Shown here: positions 54,631 through 64,000 of the stretch, piece by piece
Layout of the letters: the number at the start of each line of letters is the position of its first letter
Position numbering within the stretch: the first letter of the stretch is position 1
DNA from: an uncultured Mycoplasmatota bacterium
GTDB lineage: Bacteria; Bacillota_I; Bacilli_A; RF39; UBA660
DNA: 64,000 bases
Direction of reading: 5' to 3'
Assembly (NCBI GenBank): GCA_900552335.1
Contig: URZL01000001.1
Coordinates: 45,289 to 109,288, forward strand
Program-made: the position numbers and the translations under genes
Notes under the pieces: generated by a model
What the model saw: the letters and a program-made list of their open reading frames with translations, nothing else
Told to the model about the DNA's origin: nothing
The model's database searches: none

Positions 54631-56095
54631 TATAGAAAAAATCGATAGTGTAGAAGACTTTAAAAAATCATTATTAGAAATAGACAAGTTACTAAAAAGT
54701 GATAGAACATTTACAATACAGGATTTGGAAGTTATGAATGATTTGGCTACTGTTCTTGAAAACCAAGTTAAAATCAGGTTATTTGATAAAATGGTTCAAA
54801 GTAAAAATCCTAGTCGAATTATAAGTGATATTGATAGTAAAATAGAAGAATTATCACAACAATTGGATGCATTACAATCAGAACCATTAGAAGATAAAAT
54901 TGCCTATAGACATAAAGTACAAAATTATAAACGTGTAATTGAAGAATTAAAACAACTAAAAGAAAATTATAAAAATAAAGACTATGAAAACTTAGTAAAA
55001 GATACATTTGAATTAGGAAAAGGTAAAAAATTAACTACTTGGTGCTGTGGATCTCTTGCTATTGGATATTTTGAGTTTGAATCATTATTTGGAGAAACTT
55101 TAGCTGAAAGTAAAAAAAGTTCACAAAATATTCAACCAAATTATAATTTTATTAATAACTTTTTTGAAGTCTATCAAGACCATGACACAGTACAAAAGTT
55201 AAAACAATATTTCTCATGTGTTGATAAAGTAAAAGAAATGGAAGAAGATAAGAATACTGCTTTAGAATTAAATGAAATTTTACCAGTATTAAAAAAAGCA
55301 GAAGGAGACATTAGAACATATTTGTATTATAGATTGATAAAAGAAACATATTATCACGACATTGATATTTATAAAATGCAGTTAGAATCTGAATGCAAAA
55401 AAATGAAAGCATCTTTATTTAAAGGATTTAAAAAAGGAAAAATAGAAGATTTGGAAAAAAGAATAGCTCAGATGGACAATTATGCTGAAGAAAAATTATC
55501 CAGTTTAGAGGAAAAATTGAGAGCCCAAGGAGTCTATGATTATGTAGAAAAAATAATGAAGACAATGAGAGGCCAAAACAGTTATCTAAACGATCCTCGC
55601 AACGCAAAAGAAAAAGTTGGCAGTATGTATTGGTATTCTTCAGAAATTACGAAAGCCGATGTTGGTAATATGCATTTAGATGTTGTAGATTTTAAACCAG
55701 TTCCGTTTGAAAAAGAAATGAAAAAAAATGTAAATACACTTCAACATGTAGAAGCTGAACTTCCATTAACAGAAAAGCAAAAAGAAGAAATATATGAAAC
55801 ATTACCATCTCAAACAAAAGAACAACTAAAAAAAGATTCGCGTGGTATGAGAATGGTTGCTTCAATGGATGAACGACCAAAAAGATATAACCTTAGTCCT
55901 ATTGTTAGCGCCTATATTTTAAGAGTAATAGGTCAAACGGAAAATCTTTCACTTCAAGAGATGGCTGATACCATAAAAATGGATCAACAAAAATTACAAG
56001 AACTAGAAAAAAAATACTCTGAAATATTAGAAAGAGAATTAAATAATCAACAGGAAAATGTTGATAGGATTTATTCACAAGGAAGAAGCAAGTAA
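54623..56095 (+). CDS. Large coiled-coil protein of the inserted cassette
   Basis: 490 residues, not recognised. Coiled-coil stretches at about 60-125 and 270-310; a central patch KLTTWCCGSLAIGYFEFESLFG may be a folded core; residues about 420-490 are a helical end with YNLSPIVSAYILRVIGQTEN. No membrane segment. ATG 54623 overlaps the stop of the 30-residue peptide; a GTG three codons earlier is also possible. Lies between two copies of the GNAT 3' end. Confidence 0.5.
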   Translation: MTNIEKIDSVEDFKKSLLEIDKLLKSDRTFTIQDLEVMNDLATVLENQVKIRLFDKMVQSKNPSRIISDIDSKIEELSQQLDALQSEPLEDKIAYRHKVQNYKRVIEELKQLKENYKNKDYENLVKDTFELGKGKKLTTWCCGSLAIGYFEFESLFGETLAESKKSSQNIQPNYNFINNFFEVYQDHDTVQKLKQYFSCVDKVKEMEEDKNTALELNEILPVLKKAEGDIRTYLYYRLIKETYYHDIDIYKMQLESECKKMKASLFKGFKKGKIEDLEKRIAQMDNYAEEKLSSLEEKLRAQGVYDYVEKIMKTMRGQNSYLNDPRNAKEKVGSMYWYSSEITKADVGNMHLDVVDFKPVPFEKEMKKNVNTLQHVEAELPLTEKQKEEIYETLPSQTKEQLKKDSRGMRMVASMDERPKRYNLSPIVSAYILRVIGQTENLSLQEMADTIKMDQQKLQELEKKYSEILERELNNQQENVDRIYSQGRSK

Positions 56096-56114
56096 AAAAA
56101 TAATAAAATAGGAG

Positions 56115-56146
56115 AAGAAATACAATTTGTGCGTAAAGCTTTGTAA
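56115..56146 (+). repeat. Direct repeat B: GNAT 3' end (right copy) and terminator
   Basis: Remnant of a GNAT 3' end, now beyond the cassette. AGAAGAAAT pairs with ATTTCTTCT across the repeat, followed by T7, so the remnant also forms a terminator ahead of parE. Confidence 0.75.
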
Positions 56147-56184
56147 TTTCTTCTTTTTTTTGTTATAATGACTATGGTGATATT

Positions 56185-58092
56185 ATGGCAAAATATGATG
56201 AAAGTTCCATAAAGATACTGGAAGGACTAGAAGCAGTAAGAAAACGTCCAGGTATGTATATTGGTTCAACAGATAAAAGAGGACTTCACCATTTAGTATG
56301 GGAAATTGTTGATAACGCAATCGATGAAGCAATAAATGGTTTTGGTAAGAAAATAAGAGTTGTGATAAATGCAGATGAAAGTATAACAGTAGAAGATGAG
56401 GGTAGAGGTGTTCCTGTTGGAATGCATAGTAGCGGAAAAAGTACCCCAGAAGTTATTTATACAGTATTGCATGCAGGTGGAAAATTTGAAGCTGGTGGAT
56501 ATAAGGTATCAGGTGGGTTACACGGCGTTGGTGCTAGTGTTGTAAATGCCTTAAGTAAATATATGAAAGTTCAAATCAAAAAAGATGGTTTTGAATATGA
56601 AATAGAATTTGAAAATGGTGGACATATAAAAACACCACTAAAAAAAATAGGAAAAACAGGAAAAACAGGTACTACTGTAACATTTAAACCAGATGAAACT
56701 ATTTTTTCAACTACTCATTTTTCTTTTACAGCAATATGTGAAAGAATGCAAGAAAGTGCCTTTTTATTAAAAGGATTAACAATCGAAGTAGAAGATGTAG
56801 CTGATCAAAAAAAAGAAACCTTCTTCTATGAAAATGGTCTAGAAGCATTTGTAGATTATTTAAATGAAGATAAAAATGTTCTTCACAAAACAGTCCATTT
56901 TTCAGGTACTAAGGAAGGAATTAATGTAGAAGTTGCTTTGCAATACACAGATAGTTATTCCGAAAACATTATTTCTTTTGTAAATAATGTAAAAACAGTT
57001 GATGGTGGAACACATGAAGTTGGTTTTAAAACAGCTATTACTAAAATATTTAATGACTATGCTAAAAATAATGGTTATTTAAAAAACAAAGACAAAACTT
57101 TTGAAGGACCAGACACAAGAGAAGGGTTGACTGCGGTTATTAGCCTACAAATACCAGAAAATTTATTACAATTTGAAGGTCAAACAAAAGGAAAATTAGG
57201 TACGCCGATTGCTAGACCCATTGTAGAAAGTATTGTATCCGAAAAATTACAGTTCTTTTTAGAAGAAAATAAACAAGTTGCTACTAATATAGTAGGTAAG
57301 ATGTTAAAAAGCAAAAATGCAAGAGAGGCAGCAAGAAAAGCCAGAGATGAGGCTCGTAATGGCAAAGATAAAGGGAAAAAGGAAAAATTAATTAGTAGTA
57401 AGTTAACGCCAGCCCAATCAAAAAATCCAAAAATAAATGAATTATTTTTAGTCGAAGGAGATTCTGCCGGTGGATCTGCTAAAACAGGAAGAGATAGAAA
57501 ATATCAAGCCATTTTACCACTTAGAGGTAAGGTGCTAAATACAGAAAAAACCAAAATGGAAGATATCTTCAAAAATGAAGAAATTAATACAATTATTCAT
57601 ACAATCGGAGCAGGCGTAGGAAGTGGCTTCGACGTAAAAGAGATTAATTATGATAAAGTAATTATTATGACAGATGCTGATGATGATGGGGCTCATATTC
57701 AGATTTTATTATTAACTTTCTTCTATCGTTATATGAAACCATTAATTGAGGAAGGCCATTTATATATTGCTCTACCTCCTCTTTATAAAATTGAAAGTGG
57801 AAAAGAAATAGCCTATGCTTGGGAAGAAACAGATCGACAAACTATTATTAATAAGTTGGGTAACAAAAAATATAAGATCAGTAGATATAAAGGACTAGGT
57901 GAAATGGATGCTAACCAATTATGGGAAACAACAATGGATCCTGCAACTAGAAGTATGATTAAAGTAAGTATTGGTGATGCTGCATTAGCAGAAAAACGAG
58001 TTAGTGTTTTGATGGGAGATAAAGTAGAACCAAGAAAAGAGTGGATAGAAGAAAATGTTGAATTTTCTATGGAAGATAATTACGAAATATAA
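56185..58092 (+). CDS. parE: Topoisomerase IV subunit B (ParE), less likely GyrB
   Basis: 635 residues. GHKL ATPase motifs LEAVRKRPGMYIGST, EIVDNAIDEA, GVPVGMH, SGGLHGVGASVVNALS; TOPRIM EGDSAGGSAKTGRDRKYQAI and IMTDADDDGAHI. The run NEEINTIIHTIGAGVGSGFD, then HIQILLLTFFYRYMKPLIE, and a C-terminus VSVLMGDKVEPRKEWIEENV favour ParE over GyrB. No ParC or GyrA gene follows. Promoter -10 TATAAT near 56164. Confidence 0.85.
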   Translation: MAKYDESSIKILEGLEAVRKRPGMYIGSTDKRGLHHLVWEIVDNAIDEAINGFGKKIRVVINADESITVEDEGRGVPVGMHSSGKSTPEVIYTVLHAGGKFEAGGYKVSGGLHGVGASVVNALSKYMKVQIKKDGFEYEIEFENGGHIKTPLKKIGKTGKTGTTVTFKPDETIFSTTHFSFTAICERMQESAFLLKGLTIEVEDVADQKKETFFYENGLEAFVDYLNEDKNVLHKTVHFSGTKEGINVEVALQYTDSYSENIISFVNNVKTVDGGTHEVGFKTAITKIFNDYAKNNGYLKNKDKTFEGPDTREGLTAVISLQIPENLLQFEGQTKGKLGTPIARPIVESIVSEKLQFFLEENKQVATNIVGKMLKSKNAREAARKARDEARNGKDKGKKEKLISSKLTPAQSKNPKINELFLVEGDSAGGSAKTGRDRKYQAILPLRGKVLNTEKTKMEDIFKNEEINTIIHTIGAGVGSGFDVKEINYDKVIIMTDADDDGAHIQILLLTFFYRYMKPLIEEGHLYIALPPLYKIESGKEIAYAWEETDRQTIINKLGNKKYKISRYKGLGEMDANQLWETTMDPATRSMIKVSIGDAALAEKRVSVLMGDKVEPRKEWIEENVEFSMEDNYEI

Positions 58093-58397
58093 TGAGAACA
58101 ATTGATTCTATTTGTCAAAGCTTAAAAATTGATAAAAAAGAGAATATATTATGTGATGTCTTACCTTTTCATTATCAAGGCGTTATAAAAGAAGAAACAC
58201 TATTATTAAAAGAAATCCAAAAGGGAAATCATTATAAATTATACGTTGTATATGATGGACTGTTAATCACAGCAATATTTACTTCTTTACAACCACTTGA
58301 ATTAATGTATACTTACTTAGAAAAACAACATTATTCTAAAATATTAGAACTATCTAATATGAGTGAAATAATAGAATTTCACATAGAATCCTTATAA
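58092..58397 (+). CDS. Small hypothetical protein coupled to parE
   Basis: 101 residues. The start overlaps the parE stop by one base (TAATG). Soluble alpha/beta, with HYKLYVVYDGLLITAIFTSL in the centre. No family recognised. Confidence 0.55.
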   Translation: MRTIDSICQSLKIDKKENILCDVLPFHYQGVIKEETLLLKEIQKGNHYKLYVVYDGLLITAIFTSLQPLELMYTYLEKQHYSKILELSNMSEIIEFHIESL

Positions 58398-58461
58398 AAA
58401 TAAAAAAAACAGTTGACTTATAAATGACCTCTATGATATAATTTATTCGTTCAATTGTTTT

Positions 58462-58538
58462 GGGGAATTAGCTCAGCTGGCTAGAGCACCACGTTTGCAC
58501 CGTGGGGGTCAAGGGTTCGAATCCCTCATTCTCCACCA
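58462..58538 (+). tRNA. tRNA-Ala (anticodon TGC)
   Basis: 77-nt cloverleaf with encoded CCA. Anticodon loop TTTGCAC gives TGC. Acceptor GGGGAAT/ATTCTCC contains the G3-U70 pair that identifies alanine tRNAs. TTGACT and TATAAT 18 bases apart lie upstream (about 58412-58441). A terminator follows. Confidence 0.95.
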
Positions 58539-58549
58539 TATTGATATTT

Positions 58550-58574
58550 AACCTTTGATTTTCAAAGGTTTTTT
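58550..58574 (+). terminator. Terminator after tRNA-Ala
   Basis: AACCTTTGA pairs with TCAAAGGTT, then T. Confidence 0.8.
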
Positions 58575-58706
58575 GATGCTATGATAGTGAAAAATGTGAA
58601 ACTAACAATTGTTCCAAAATTTGGTTTCATTCGATTAATATGATAGACATTGACAAAATGACATTTTTTTGAGAAAATGATAGCAGTGAAAAAGAGGTGG
58701 TTTCAA

Positions 58707-59033
58707 ATGTATCAAGATAGAATATTACTTACAAGTAAAGAAATTTTAGAAAAGGATTTCAAAGTAGATACGAGAGGATATCGACCTCAAGAAGTGGATA
58801 AATTTCTAGATTTAGTGATTAGAGACTATGACACTTTTACATCAATTATTAAAGAGAGTGAAAGTGAAAAAAAAGAATTATTAGAAGACAATATTCGTTT
58901 AAAACAAGAAGTTAGAAATTTAAAGACTAAGTTAGAAGTTTTAAAAGATGGTTCTAATCGAGATGTTAGTAATGCAGATTTACTTAGAAGATTATCCAAT
59001 TTAGAAAAAATAATTTATGGAAAAGAAGAATAA
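58707..59033 (+). CDS. gpsB: Cell-division regulator GpsB (DivIVA family)
   Basis: 108 residues. LTSKEILEKDFKVDTRGYRP and QEVDKFLDLVIRDYD are the DivIVA membrane-binding domain, followed by a coiled coil and a C-terminal helix (ADLLRRLSNLEKIIYG) typical of GpsB, which links division to wall synthesis. ATG 58707 follows GAGGTGG; an upstream extension begins in the -10 region. rnpB follows, conserved synteny. Confidence 0.92.
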   Translation: MYQDRILLTSKEILEKDFKVDTRGYRPQEVDKFLDLVIRDYDTFTSIIKESESEKKELLEDNIRLKQEVRNLKTKLEVLKDGSNRDVSNADLLRRLSNLEKIIYGKEE

Positions 59034-59386
59034 TATTTTGACAAACGCTGTATTCATGTAATATAGAGGAAAGTCCATGCTCACATAGTCTGTGATGACT
59101 ATAGTGTTCGTGTATAGGGAAAAAATAACCTATAGCAGTTTATAACTGACGGAGTTGAAATAGCCTAAATCTTTGACATGGCTAAAGTAAACGTAAAGGG
59201 CCAAAGAGACGATTAAGTCCAAAAGGATGGAAGTGGAACGTGGTAACCCCCGCGAGTGAGAAACCCAAATTATGGTAGGGGAATTCACATAAGAGAAACA
59301 GAATCAAGTGTGGAATCGAGTGATCGATAGATAAATGTTTGTCACCGTAAGGTACAGAACATGGCTTATAAAATATTATTTTTTTT
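59029..59386 (+). ncRNA. rnpB: RNase P RNA (type B)
   Basis: GAGGAAAGTCCATGCTCAC at about 59066 and GAAACCCAAATT plus GGTAGGGGAA and the 3' ACAGAACATGGCTTAT block are the conserved catalytic core; arrangement is Bacillus type B. Ends pair as AATAATATTTT (59029-59039) with AAAATATTATT (59370-59380), then T6. The 5' stem overlaps the gpsB stop. Confidence 0.95.
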
Positions 59387-59412
59387 AATGAAATCCTTGG
59401 GAAGGTGAATAT

Positions 59413-59898
59413 ATGAAAGAAATTGGTGAAACTTTAAAAGAGGCCAGGGAAAGTATTGGGGTTTCAGTAGAAGAAGTAGCTGGTGACTTAAAAGTTAGAC
59501 CGAGTCAAATTCAAAATATAGAAGATGGCAATATGAAGGCATTTAAAGATATTTTATATGTAAAAGGTCTTGTAAAGGAATATTCAAAATACTTAGGTTT
59601 GGATTATGATGGTATGATTGATGATTTTAATGAATATATGTTTGATTATACATCAAAGATATCTTTATCAGATATTCAAAAAGCTAAGAAAAAAATAGAA
59701 AAGAAAAAAAATAAAGGAAAAAGAATTATATCTCCTTATACTTTAGAAAGAAAAAAGAAATCTAATTTGTTGACAATTGTTATGATCATATCAATTGTAG
59801 TATTAGTATTGGTTCTTATTTTTTTGATTGGAGATTTAGTAAAAACAGATCATAACAAAGACAACAATGGAAACTTAGTTGTAAGTAGTAGTCTTTAG
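59413..59898 (+). CDS. rodZ: RodZ-like helix-turn-helix membrane protein
   Basis: 161 residues. A helix-turn-helix (GETLKEARESIGVSVEEVAG, then VRPSQIQNIEDGN) is followed by YVKGLVKEYSKYLGLD, a basic linker and one membrane helix (about 118-142). The short outer tail lacks the RodZ beta domain. Place next to pgsA supports the name. RodZ links MreB to the wall machinery. Confidence 0.8.
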   Translation: MKEIGETLKEARESIGVSVEEVAGDLKVRPSQIQNIEDGNMKAFKDILYVKGLVKEYSKYLGLDYDGMIDDFNEYMFDYTSKISLSDIQKAKKKIEKKKNKGKRIISPYTLERKKKSNLLTIVMIISIVVLVLVLIFLIGDLVKTDHNKDNNGNLVVSSSL

Positions 59899-59906
59899 GA
59901 GGCCAT

Positions 59907-60494
59907 ATGAATTTACCTAATAAAATCACTTTTGGACGTATTATATTAACTGCTGTTATATTAGTAATTTTATTATTTCCATTTGAAGCAGTTGGAATTT
60001 CTTTGCCAAATTTATTTATAAACGAATCTATTGTAATAGATATTCGTTATTTTATAGCAGGTTTCTTATTTTTACTTGCAGTTATATCAGATATTATAGA
60101 TGGAAAATTAGCTAGAAAATATGAAATGGAAACAATAGCGGGAAAAATTATGGATGATATTGCTGACAGAGTTTTGGTTGATTCTACTTTGATCGTTCTT
60201 TCAGTAAATGGTTTTATTTCTTCCATTATTCCATTAGTAGTGGTAACGACAGAAGTTATCAATAATTCCATTCAAAAAAATTGTATAGAAGATATTAAAA
60301 TAAAACGTAGTATTCAAAAAATTCAAAAATTTTTCATTCATACAGGTATTATTTTGACTCTATTTTATAATTTACCTTTTGAATTAGTGAATTTTAAAGT
60401 TTCTGATGTTTTATTAATGATTTCCTCTGTTTTATGCATTGTTATTTCTATTCAATATGTTACAAATAGCAAAAAATATCTAAAAATGCAATAA
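59907..60494 (+). CDS. pgsA: Phosphatidylglycerophosphate synthase
   Basis: 195 residues with several membrane helices. LPNKITFGRIILTAVI at the start and the catalytic SDIIDGKLARKYEMETIAGK plus IMDDIADRVLVD motif (D-x2-DG-x2-AR-x8-G-x3-D-x3-D) are present. rodZ-pgsA-recA-rny is the Firmicutes order; cinA is absent. Confidence 0.88.
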   Translation: MNLPNKITFGRIILTAVILVILLFPFEAVGISLPNLFINESIVIDIRYFIAGFLFLLAVISDIIDGKLARKYEMETIAGKIMDDIADRVLVDSTLIVLSVNGFISSIIPLVVVTTEVINNSIQKNCIEDIKIKRSIQKIQKFFIHTGIILTLFYNLPFELVNFKVSDVLLMISSVLCIVISIQYVTNSKKYLKMQ

Positions 60495-60504
60495 TGCATT
60501 TTTT
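60482..60504 (+). terminator. Terminator after pgsA
   Basis: AAAATGCA-ATAA-TGCATTTT, then T. Confidence 0.65.
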
Positions 60505-60567
60505 CTTTTTAAAATTAGGTATTTTATAATAAAATAGCAATAATATATATGAAAGCAAAAATAAAGT

Positions 60568-60618
60568 GAAACAAATGTTCGCATTTTTGTTGACAATTAT
60601 AACAATTTAATATATACT
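60568..60618 (+). promoter_or_regulatory. recA promoter with LexA (SOS) box
   Basis: TTGACA (60590-60595) and TATACT (60613-60618), 17 bases apart. Just upstream, GAAACAAATGTTCG (60568-60581) matches the Gram-positive LexA site CGAAC-N4-GTTCG with a perfect right half and a weaker left half. Confidence 0.65.
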
Positions 60619-60642
60619 TATTACTGTAAGGGAGGAATTAAA

Positions 60643-61665
60643 ATGGTAAAAACAACTAGTGATAAAACATTAGACCAAGTATTATTAGATATAGAAAAAC
60701 AATTCGGAAAAGGATCTGTTATGAAATTGGGTGATCATGAGCATCGTGAAATAGACACAATTTCAAGTGGTTCATTATCATTAGATATCGCTCTTGGCAT
60801 AGGAGGATATCCAAAGGGAAGAATTATAGAAATATATGGGCCAGAATCTAGTGGTAAGACTACATTCGCACTTCACGCAATTGCAGAAGCCCAAAAATTA
60901 GGTGGAAGGGCTGCTTTTATAGATGCAGAACATGCTTTAGATCCAACATATGCTGCAAAAATAGGCGTTAACATCAATGAACTTTTATTGTCACAACCAG
61001 ATAATGGAGAACAAGCTTTAGAAATTTGTGAGGCTTTAGTTAGAAGTGGCGCTATTAGTGTTATTGTAATTGATAGTGTAGCGGCATTAGTTCCACAAGC
61101 AGAAATTGAAGGTGAAATGGGAGATAGCCATGTTGGCTTACAAGCTAGATTAATGAGCCAAGCTTTAAGAAAATTATCTGGTGCTATCAACAAAACAAAT
61201 ACTATAGCAATTTTTATTAATCAATTACGTGAAAAAGTAGGTGTAATGTTTGGAAATCCAGAAACTACAACTGGAGGAAGAGCACTTAAATTCTATTCCT
61301 CAATTCGTTTAGATATTCGTCGTGCAGAACAAATAAAAGATGGAACAAATATTATTGGAAATAAAACATCTATTAAAGTTGTAAAAAATAAAATGGCACC
61401 ACCTTTTAAAAGTTGTAATGTAGATATTATGTATGGTGAAGGTGTTTCAAAGGAAGGCGAAATTGTTGACTTAGCTAGTGAAGCTGGTATTATTGAGAAA
61501 AGTGGAGCTTGGTATGCTTATAAGGGTGAAAAATTAGGACAAGGAAAAGAAAATGTAAAAGAATTATTAAGAAATAAACCAGATTTACGTAATGAATTAG
61601 AAGAAAAAACACGAGAATATTACGGAATTAATAAGAAAAAAGAAGAAACAAAAAAGGAAAGTTAA
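60643..61665 (+). CDS. recA: Recombinase RecA
   Basis: 340 residues. Walker [65 protein letters not shown] and [17 protein letters not shown] are all RecA signatures. Central to homologous repair and SOS induction. AGGGAGG precedes the ATG; a LexA box is upstream. The stop overlaps the convergent next gene. Confidence 0.98.
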   Translation: MVKTTSDKTLDQVLLDIEKQFGKGSVMKLGDHEHREIDTISSGSLSLDIALGIGGYPKGRIIEIYGPESSGKTTFALHAIAEAQKLGGRAAFIDAEHALDPTYAAKIGVNINELLLSQPDNGEQALEICEALVRSGAISVIVIDSVAALVPQAEIEGEMGDSHVGLQARLMSQALRKLSGAINKTNTIAIFINQLREKVGVMFGNPETTTGGRALKFYSSIRLDIRRAEQIKDGTNIIGNKTSIKVVKNKMAPPFKSCNVDIMYGEGVSKEGEIVDLASEAGIIEKSGAWYAYKGEKLGQGKENVKELLRNKPDLRNELEEKTREYYGINKKKEETKKES

Positions 61666-61679
61666 AATTTCCTTTTTTT
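61651..61679. terminator. recA terminator
   Basis: AAAGGAAA pairs with TTTCCTTT, then T5; spans both stop codons. Confidence 0.8.
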
Positions 61680-62213
61680 GATATAATGATTCGTTAAATC
61701 ATTATATTCTACATGATAAGTGTTTTTATATTCTTTTAAATAATATTCCTTTAGTTCATCGATATTTTTTTTCATTTCAATAATTTCTTGCCTATTTAAA
61801 ACTAATTTTTCTTTTTCGTTTAATAGCTTGCTATTATTTACTTTTAACGTTTCTATAATAGTAAAGTCCATTTTATGGGAGTAATTTTTAAAGGTTTTAT
61901 AAAACATATTTCCTGAAGCAAATAAGAAAACTCCGTTTACAATAGATGAAAGTAAAAAATTTTGAAAAATAGTAAGAGAACTTATCATAATAGGGTTAAA
62001 TATGATAAAAATACCACTAATAATGAACAAGAATGTGAGGCAAGCATAAATAATCCATTTTTTAGACTTTGACTTAGAAGGAGTGCTGTTCTCTAAATTA
62101 TTAATTAACTGATGATTCAGAGCAATTTGGTTTGTTATTGAATTTATTTTATAATCTATATTAGATAATAATTTGTTGTATTTTTTTAGAACTAATTGGA
62201 TATCGTTATTCAT
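61662..62213 (-). CDS. Hypothetical membrane protein
   Basis: 183 residues. A coiled-coil head ([20 protein letters not shown]), two adjacent membrane helices (about 55-105), and a basic C-terminal coiled coil. Not recognised. ATG 62213 is chosen because AGGGGGGA lies upstream on the minus strand. Inserted between recA and rny in reverse orientation. Confidence 0.55.
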   Translation of the reverse strand: MNNDIQLVLKKYNKLLSNIDYKINSITNQIALNHQLINNLENSTPSKSKSKKWIIYACLTFLFIISGIFIIFNPIMISSLTIFQNFLLSSIVNGVFLFASGNMFYKTFKNYSHKMDFTIIETLKVNNSKLLNEKEKLVLNRQEIIEMKKNIDELKEYYLKEYKNTYHVEYNDLTNHYIKKRKF

Positions 62214-62349
62214 TTTGAATATTCCCCCCTGTTTTTCAGCTATGCTACCACATCCCATCACATAAGTCAAATTTTCTTGACAATTCAATAGAAATTCATT
62301 ACAATGATATTAGTGAAATAATATTTTACTAAATAGAATGGAGGTCATT

Positions 62350-63903
62350 ATGAATGAAATGATTTTATCCATTTTACTAGTATTAATTGGACTTTTTGTT
62401 GGCATTATTATAATGTTTATTATTAATTATCTTAAGGGAATTTCTGCTTCATCTAAGGCAGAAAAAATAATCGAAAATGCAAAAAAAGAAGCAGATAAAA
62501 TAAAAAGAGATAACATCTTAGAAAGTAAAGAAGAAATACATAAATTAAAAATTGAAGCAGAAAAAGAAATTAAAGAAAAAAAGGCAGAAGTAATAGATTC
62601 TGAACAACGTTTACTAACACGCGAGAACAATATTGAACGTAGAGATCAAACGTTACAAAATCGCGAACAAATGTTGGAAGAAAAAGAAAATTTATTAATT
62701 AATAAACAAAAAGAAATTCAATTAGAACAAGCAAAAGTGGAAGACATAAAAAATGAGCAAATCAATGAATTAGAAAAAATAGCAGGTTTAACTAAAAAAC
62801 AGGCAAAAGATATGGTTTTAAAAAAAGTAGAAGATATGATGAATTTAGAGATATCGGTCTACATCAAAGAGAGAGAAACAGATGCCAAATTAGAAGCTGA
62901 TAAAAAAGCAAAATCATTACTTGTATCTTGTATGCAAAAATATGCTGGTGATGTAGCTAATGAGCAAACAGTTACAGTTGTTACTTTACCAAATGACGAA
63001 ATGAAAGGAAGAATTATTGGTAGAGAAGGTAGAAATATCAGAACAATTGAAGCGGTAACAGGCGTTGACTTAATTATTGATGATACACCTGAAGCAATTG
63101 TACTATCTAGTTTTGATCCTTTAAGAAGAGAAATTGCTCGCGTTACCATTGAGGGGCTTATTAAAGACGGAAGAATTCATCCTACTCGTATTGAAGAACT
63201 ATATGATAAAAGTTTAAAAGAAATTACATCACAAATTAGAGAATATGGTGAATCTGCTTTATTTGAACTTGGAATTACAAAAGTAGATCCTGAATTAGTA
63301 GAATTAATTGGTAAGTTACATTTTAGAACAAGTTATGGACAAAATGCATTAACGCATTCCATTGAAGTCGCCCATCTGTCAGGATTATTAGCTAGTGAAT
63401 TAGGCGAAAATGTTGTAATAGCCAAAAGAGCAGGATTACTTCACGATATTGGAAAAGCAATTGATCATGAAGTAGAAGGCAGTCATGTTACTTTAGGAAG
63501 TGATCTAGCGCATAAATATGGAGAAAATGAAATTGTCATTAATGCAATAGAATCTCATCATGGAGATACGGAAGCAACAAATGTTATTTCTGTTATTGTA
63601 GCAATTGCTGATACTTTATCTGCATCACGTCCAGGGGCTAGAAATGACTCTTTAGAAAATTATATTCAAAGATTACAAGATCTTGAAAATATTGCTAACA
63701 GTATGGAAGGGGTAGATAAAACTTACGCAGTTCAAGCTGGTAGAGAAATTAGGGTAATTGTAAAACCAGAAGAAGTAGATGATTTAGGAAGCTATAAGGT
63801 GGCACGTGATATCAAAACAAAGATAGAAAATGAATTACAATATCCTGGTACAATCAAAGTAACAGTTATCCGTGAAACTAGAGCAACAGAAGAGGCAAAA
63901 TAA
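62350..63903 (+). CDS. rny: Ribonuclease Y
   Basis: 517 residues. N-terminal membrane helix (about 4-27), long coiled coil to about residue 200, KH domain ([20 protein letters not shown]), and HD phosphohydrolase domain with [15 protein letters not shown]. It starts bulk mRNA decay. ATG 62350 follows GGAGG. Directly followed by poly-G leader copy 3. Confidence 0.96.
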   Translation: MNEMILSILLVLIGLFVGIIIMFIINYLKGISASSKAEKIIENAKKEADKIKRDNILESKEEIHKLKIEAEKEIKEKKAEVIDSEQRLLTRENNIERRDQTLQNREQMLEEKENLLINKQKEIQLEQAKVEDIKNEQINELEKIAGLTKKQAKDMVLKKVEDMMNLEISVYIKERETDAKLEADKKAKSLLVSCMQKYAGDVANEQTVTVVTLPNDEMKGRIIGREGRNIRTIEAVTGVDLIIDDTPEAIVLSSFDPLRREIARVTIEGLIKDGRIHPTRIEELYDKSLKEITSQIREYGESALFELGITKVDPELVELIGKLHFRTSYGQNALTHSIEVAHLSGLLASELGENVVIAKRAGLLHDIGKAIDHEVEGSHVTLGSDLAHKYGENEIVINAIESHHGDTEATNVISVIVAIADTLSASRPGARNDSLENYIQRLQDLENIANSMEGVDKTYAVQAGREIRVIVKPEEVDDLGSYKVARDIKTKIENELQYPGTIKVTVIRETRATEEAK

Positions 63904-63922
63904 AAATTTTATCAAAAAAAAT

Positions 63923-64000
63923 AGGTACTTGAAAAAGAGTATCTTTTTTGATAAGATAGATGTGTAAATAAAAATAGTAATATAGTTTGTAGATAGCAAA
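63923..64000 (+). repeat. Poly-G leader repeat, copy 3 (cut by window end)
   Basis: Starts after the rny stop with a terminator (GGTACT/AGTATC then T6, 63924-63949), then TTGATAAGAT and the shared AAAAATAGTAATATAGTTTG core and the 5' arm of the hairpin (from 63985). The window ends before the G tract. Confidence 0.75.

Noticed and set aside
56185-58092. DNA gyrase subunit B
   Set aside because: Possible by length, but NEEINTIIHTIGAGVG and the C-terminal VLMGDKVEPRKEWIE segment read more like ParE; certainty needs a tree.
40548-64000. CRISPR array or integron attC sites
   Set aside because: The poly-G repeats lie 10-14 kb apart with genes between, have no spacers, no Cas genes and no tyrosine integrase.

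Overview
The window comes from a very AT-rich, low-GC Gram-positive genome with the standard bacterial code: TGA is used as a stop and tryptophan is TGG. Gene order is Firmicutes-like throughout: scpA-scpB, nfo-DUF2624-sodA-pbpA-rpmG, infC-rpmI-rplT-ffh, gpsB-rnpB and rodZ-pgsA-recA-rny. A CotD-like coat protein, a SleB-type hydrolase and a collagen-like surface protein hint at a spore-forming ancestry. An uncultured Bacilli/Erysipelotrichia-type gut lineage is my best guess; species cannot be read from this sequence.

Layout. 1-1.2 kb: scpA end, scpB, tRNA-Leu. 1.2-5 kb: accessory patch with an EamA transporter and three reverse-strand genes. 5-20.6 kb: mostly forward housekeeping genes (mutY, patatin, LysM, ClpB-like ATPase, trmL, Alg14/Alg13-like pair, Fic module, pcrA, ligA). 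20.7-36.6 kb: cell-surface genes and a large mobile element. 36.7-48.9 kb: tgt, nfo, sodA, pbpA, rpmG, efp and unknowns. 49-53 kb: translation and SRP genes behind an L20-type leader. 53-56 kb: coat protein, ASCH, GNAT and an inserted cassette. 56-64 kb: parE, tRNA-Ala, gpsB, rnpB, rodZ, pgsA, recA, rny.

Main discovery: a 12,485-bp element (about 23066-35555) with a large serine recombinase has split a LysM N-acetylmuramoyl-L-alanine amidase gene. Both halves remain in frame. Joining them at a shared AGGTG restores a 447-residue enzyme, and joining the element ends gives a near-palindromic attP (18 of 20 arm positions match). It has no conjugation genes. It carries a likely five-gene operon (AbiEi-like regulator, Fic enzyme, two-domain adenine methyltransferase, HNH endonuclease, PD-(D/E)XK-like protein), a lone AAA ATPase, a DUF3892 protein, an unknown edge gene and three structured, apparently noncoding segments.

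Second discovery: a repeated intergenic leader (40.55, 54.4 and 63.9 kb). It has a conserved 41-44 nt hairpin and, in both full copies, ten consecutive G followed by a terminator-like fold. Full copies sit directly upstream of accessory genes: a prepilin-like protein with a tail-fibre-like end, and a two-gene cassette that lies beside a duplicated GNAT 3' end. The third copy is cut by the window edge.
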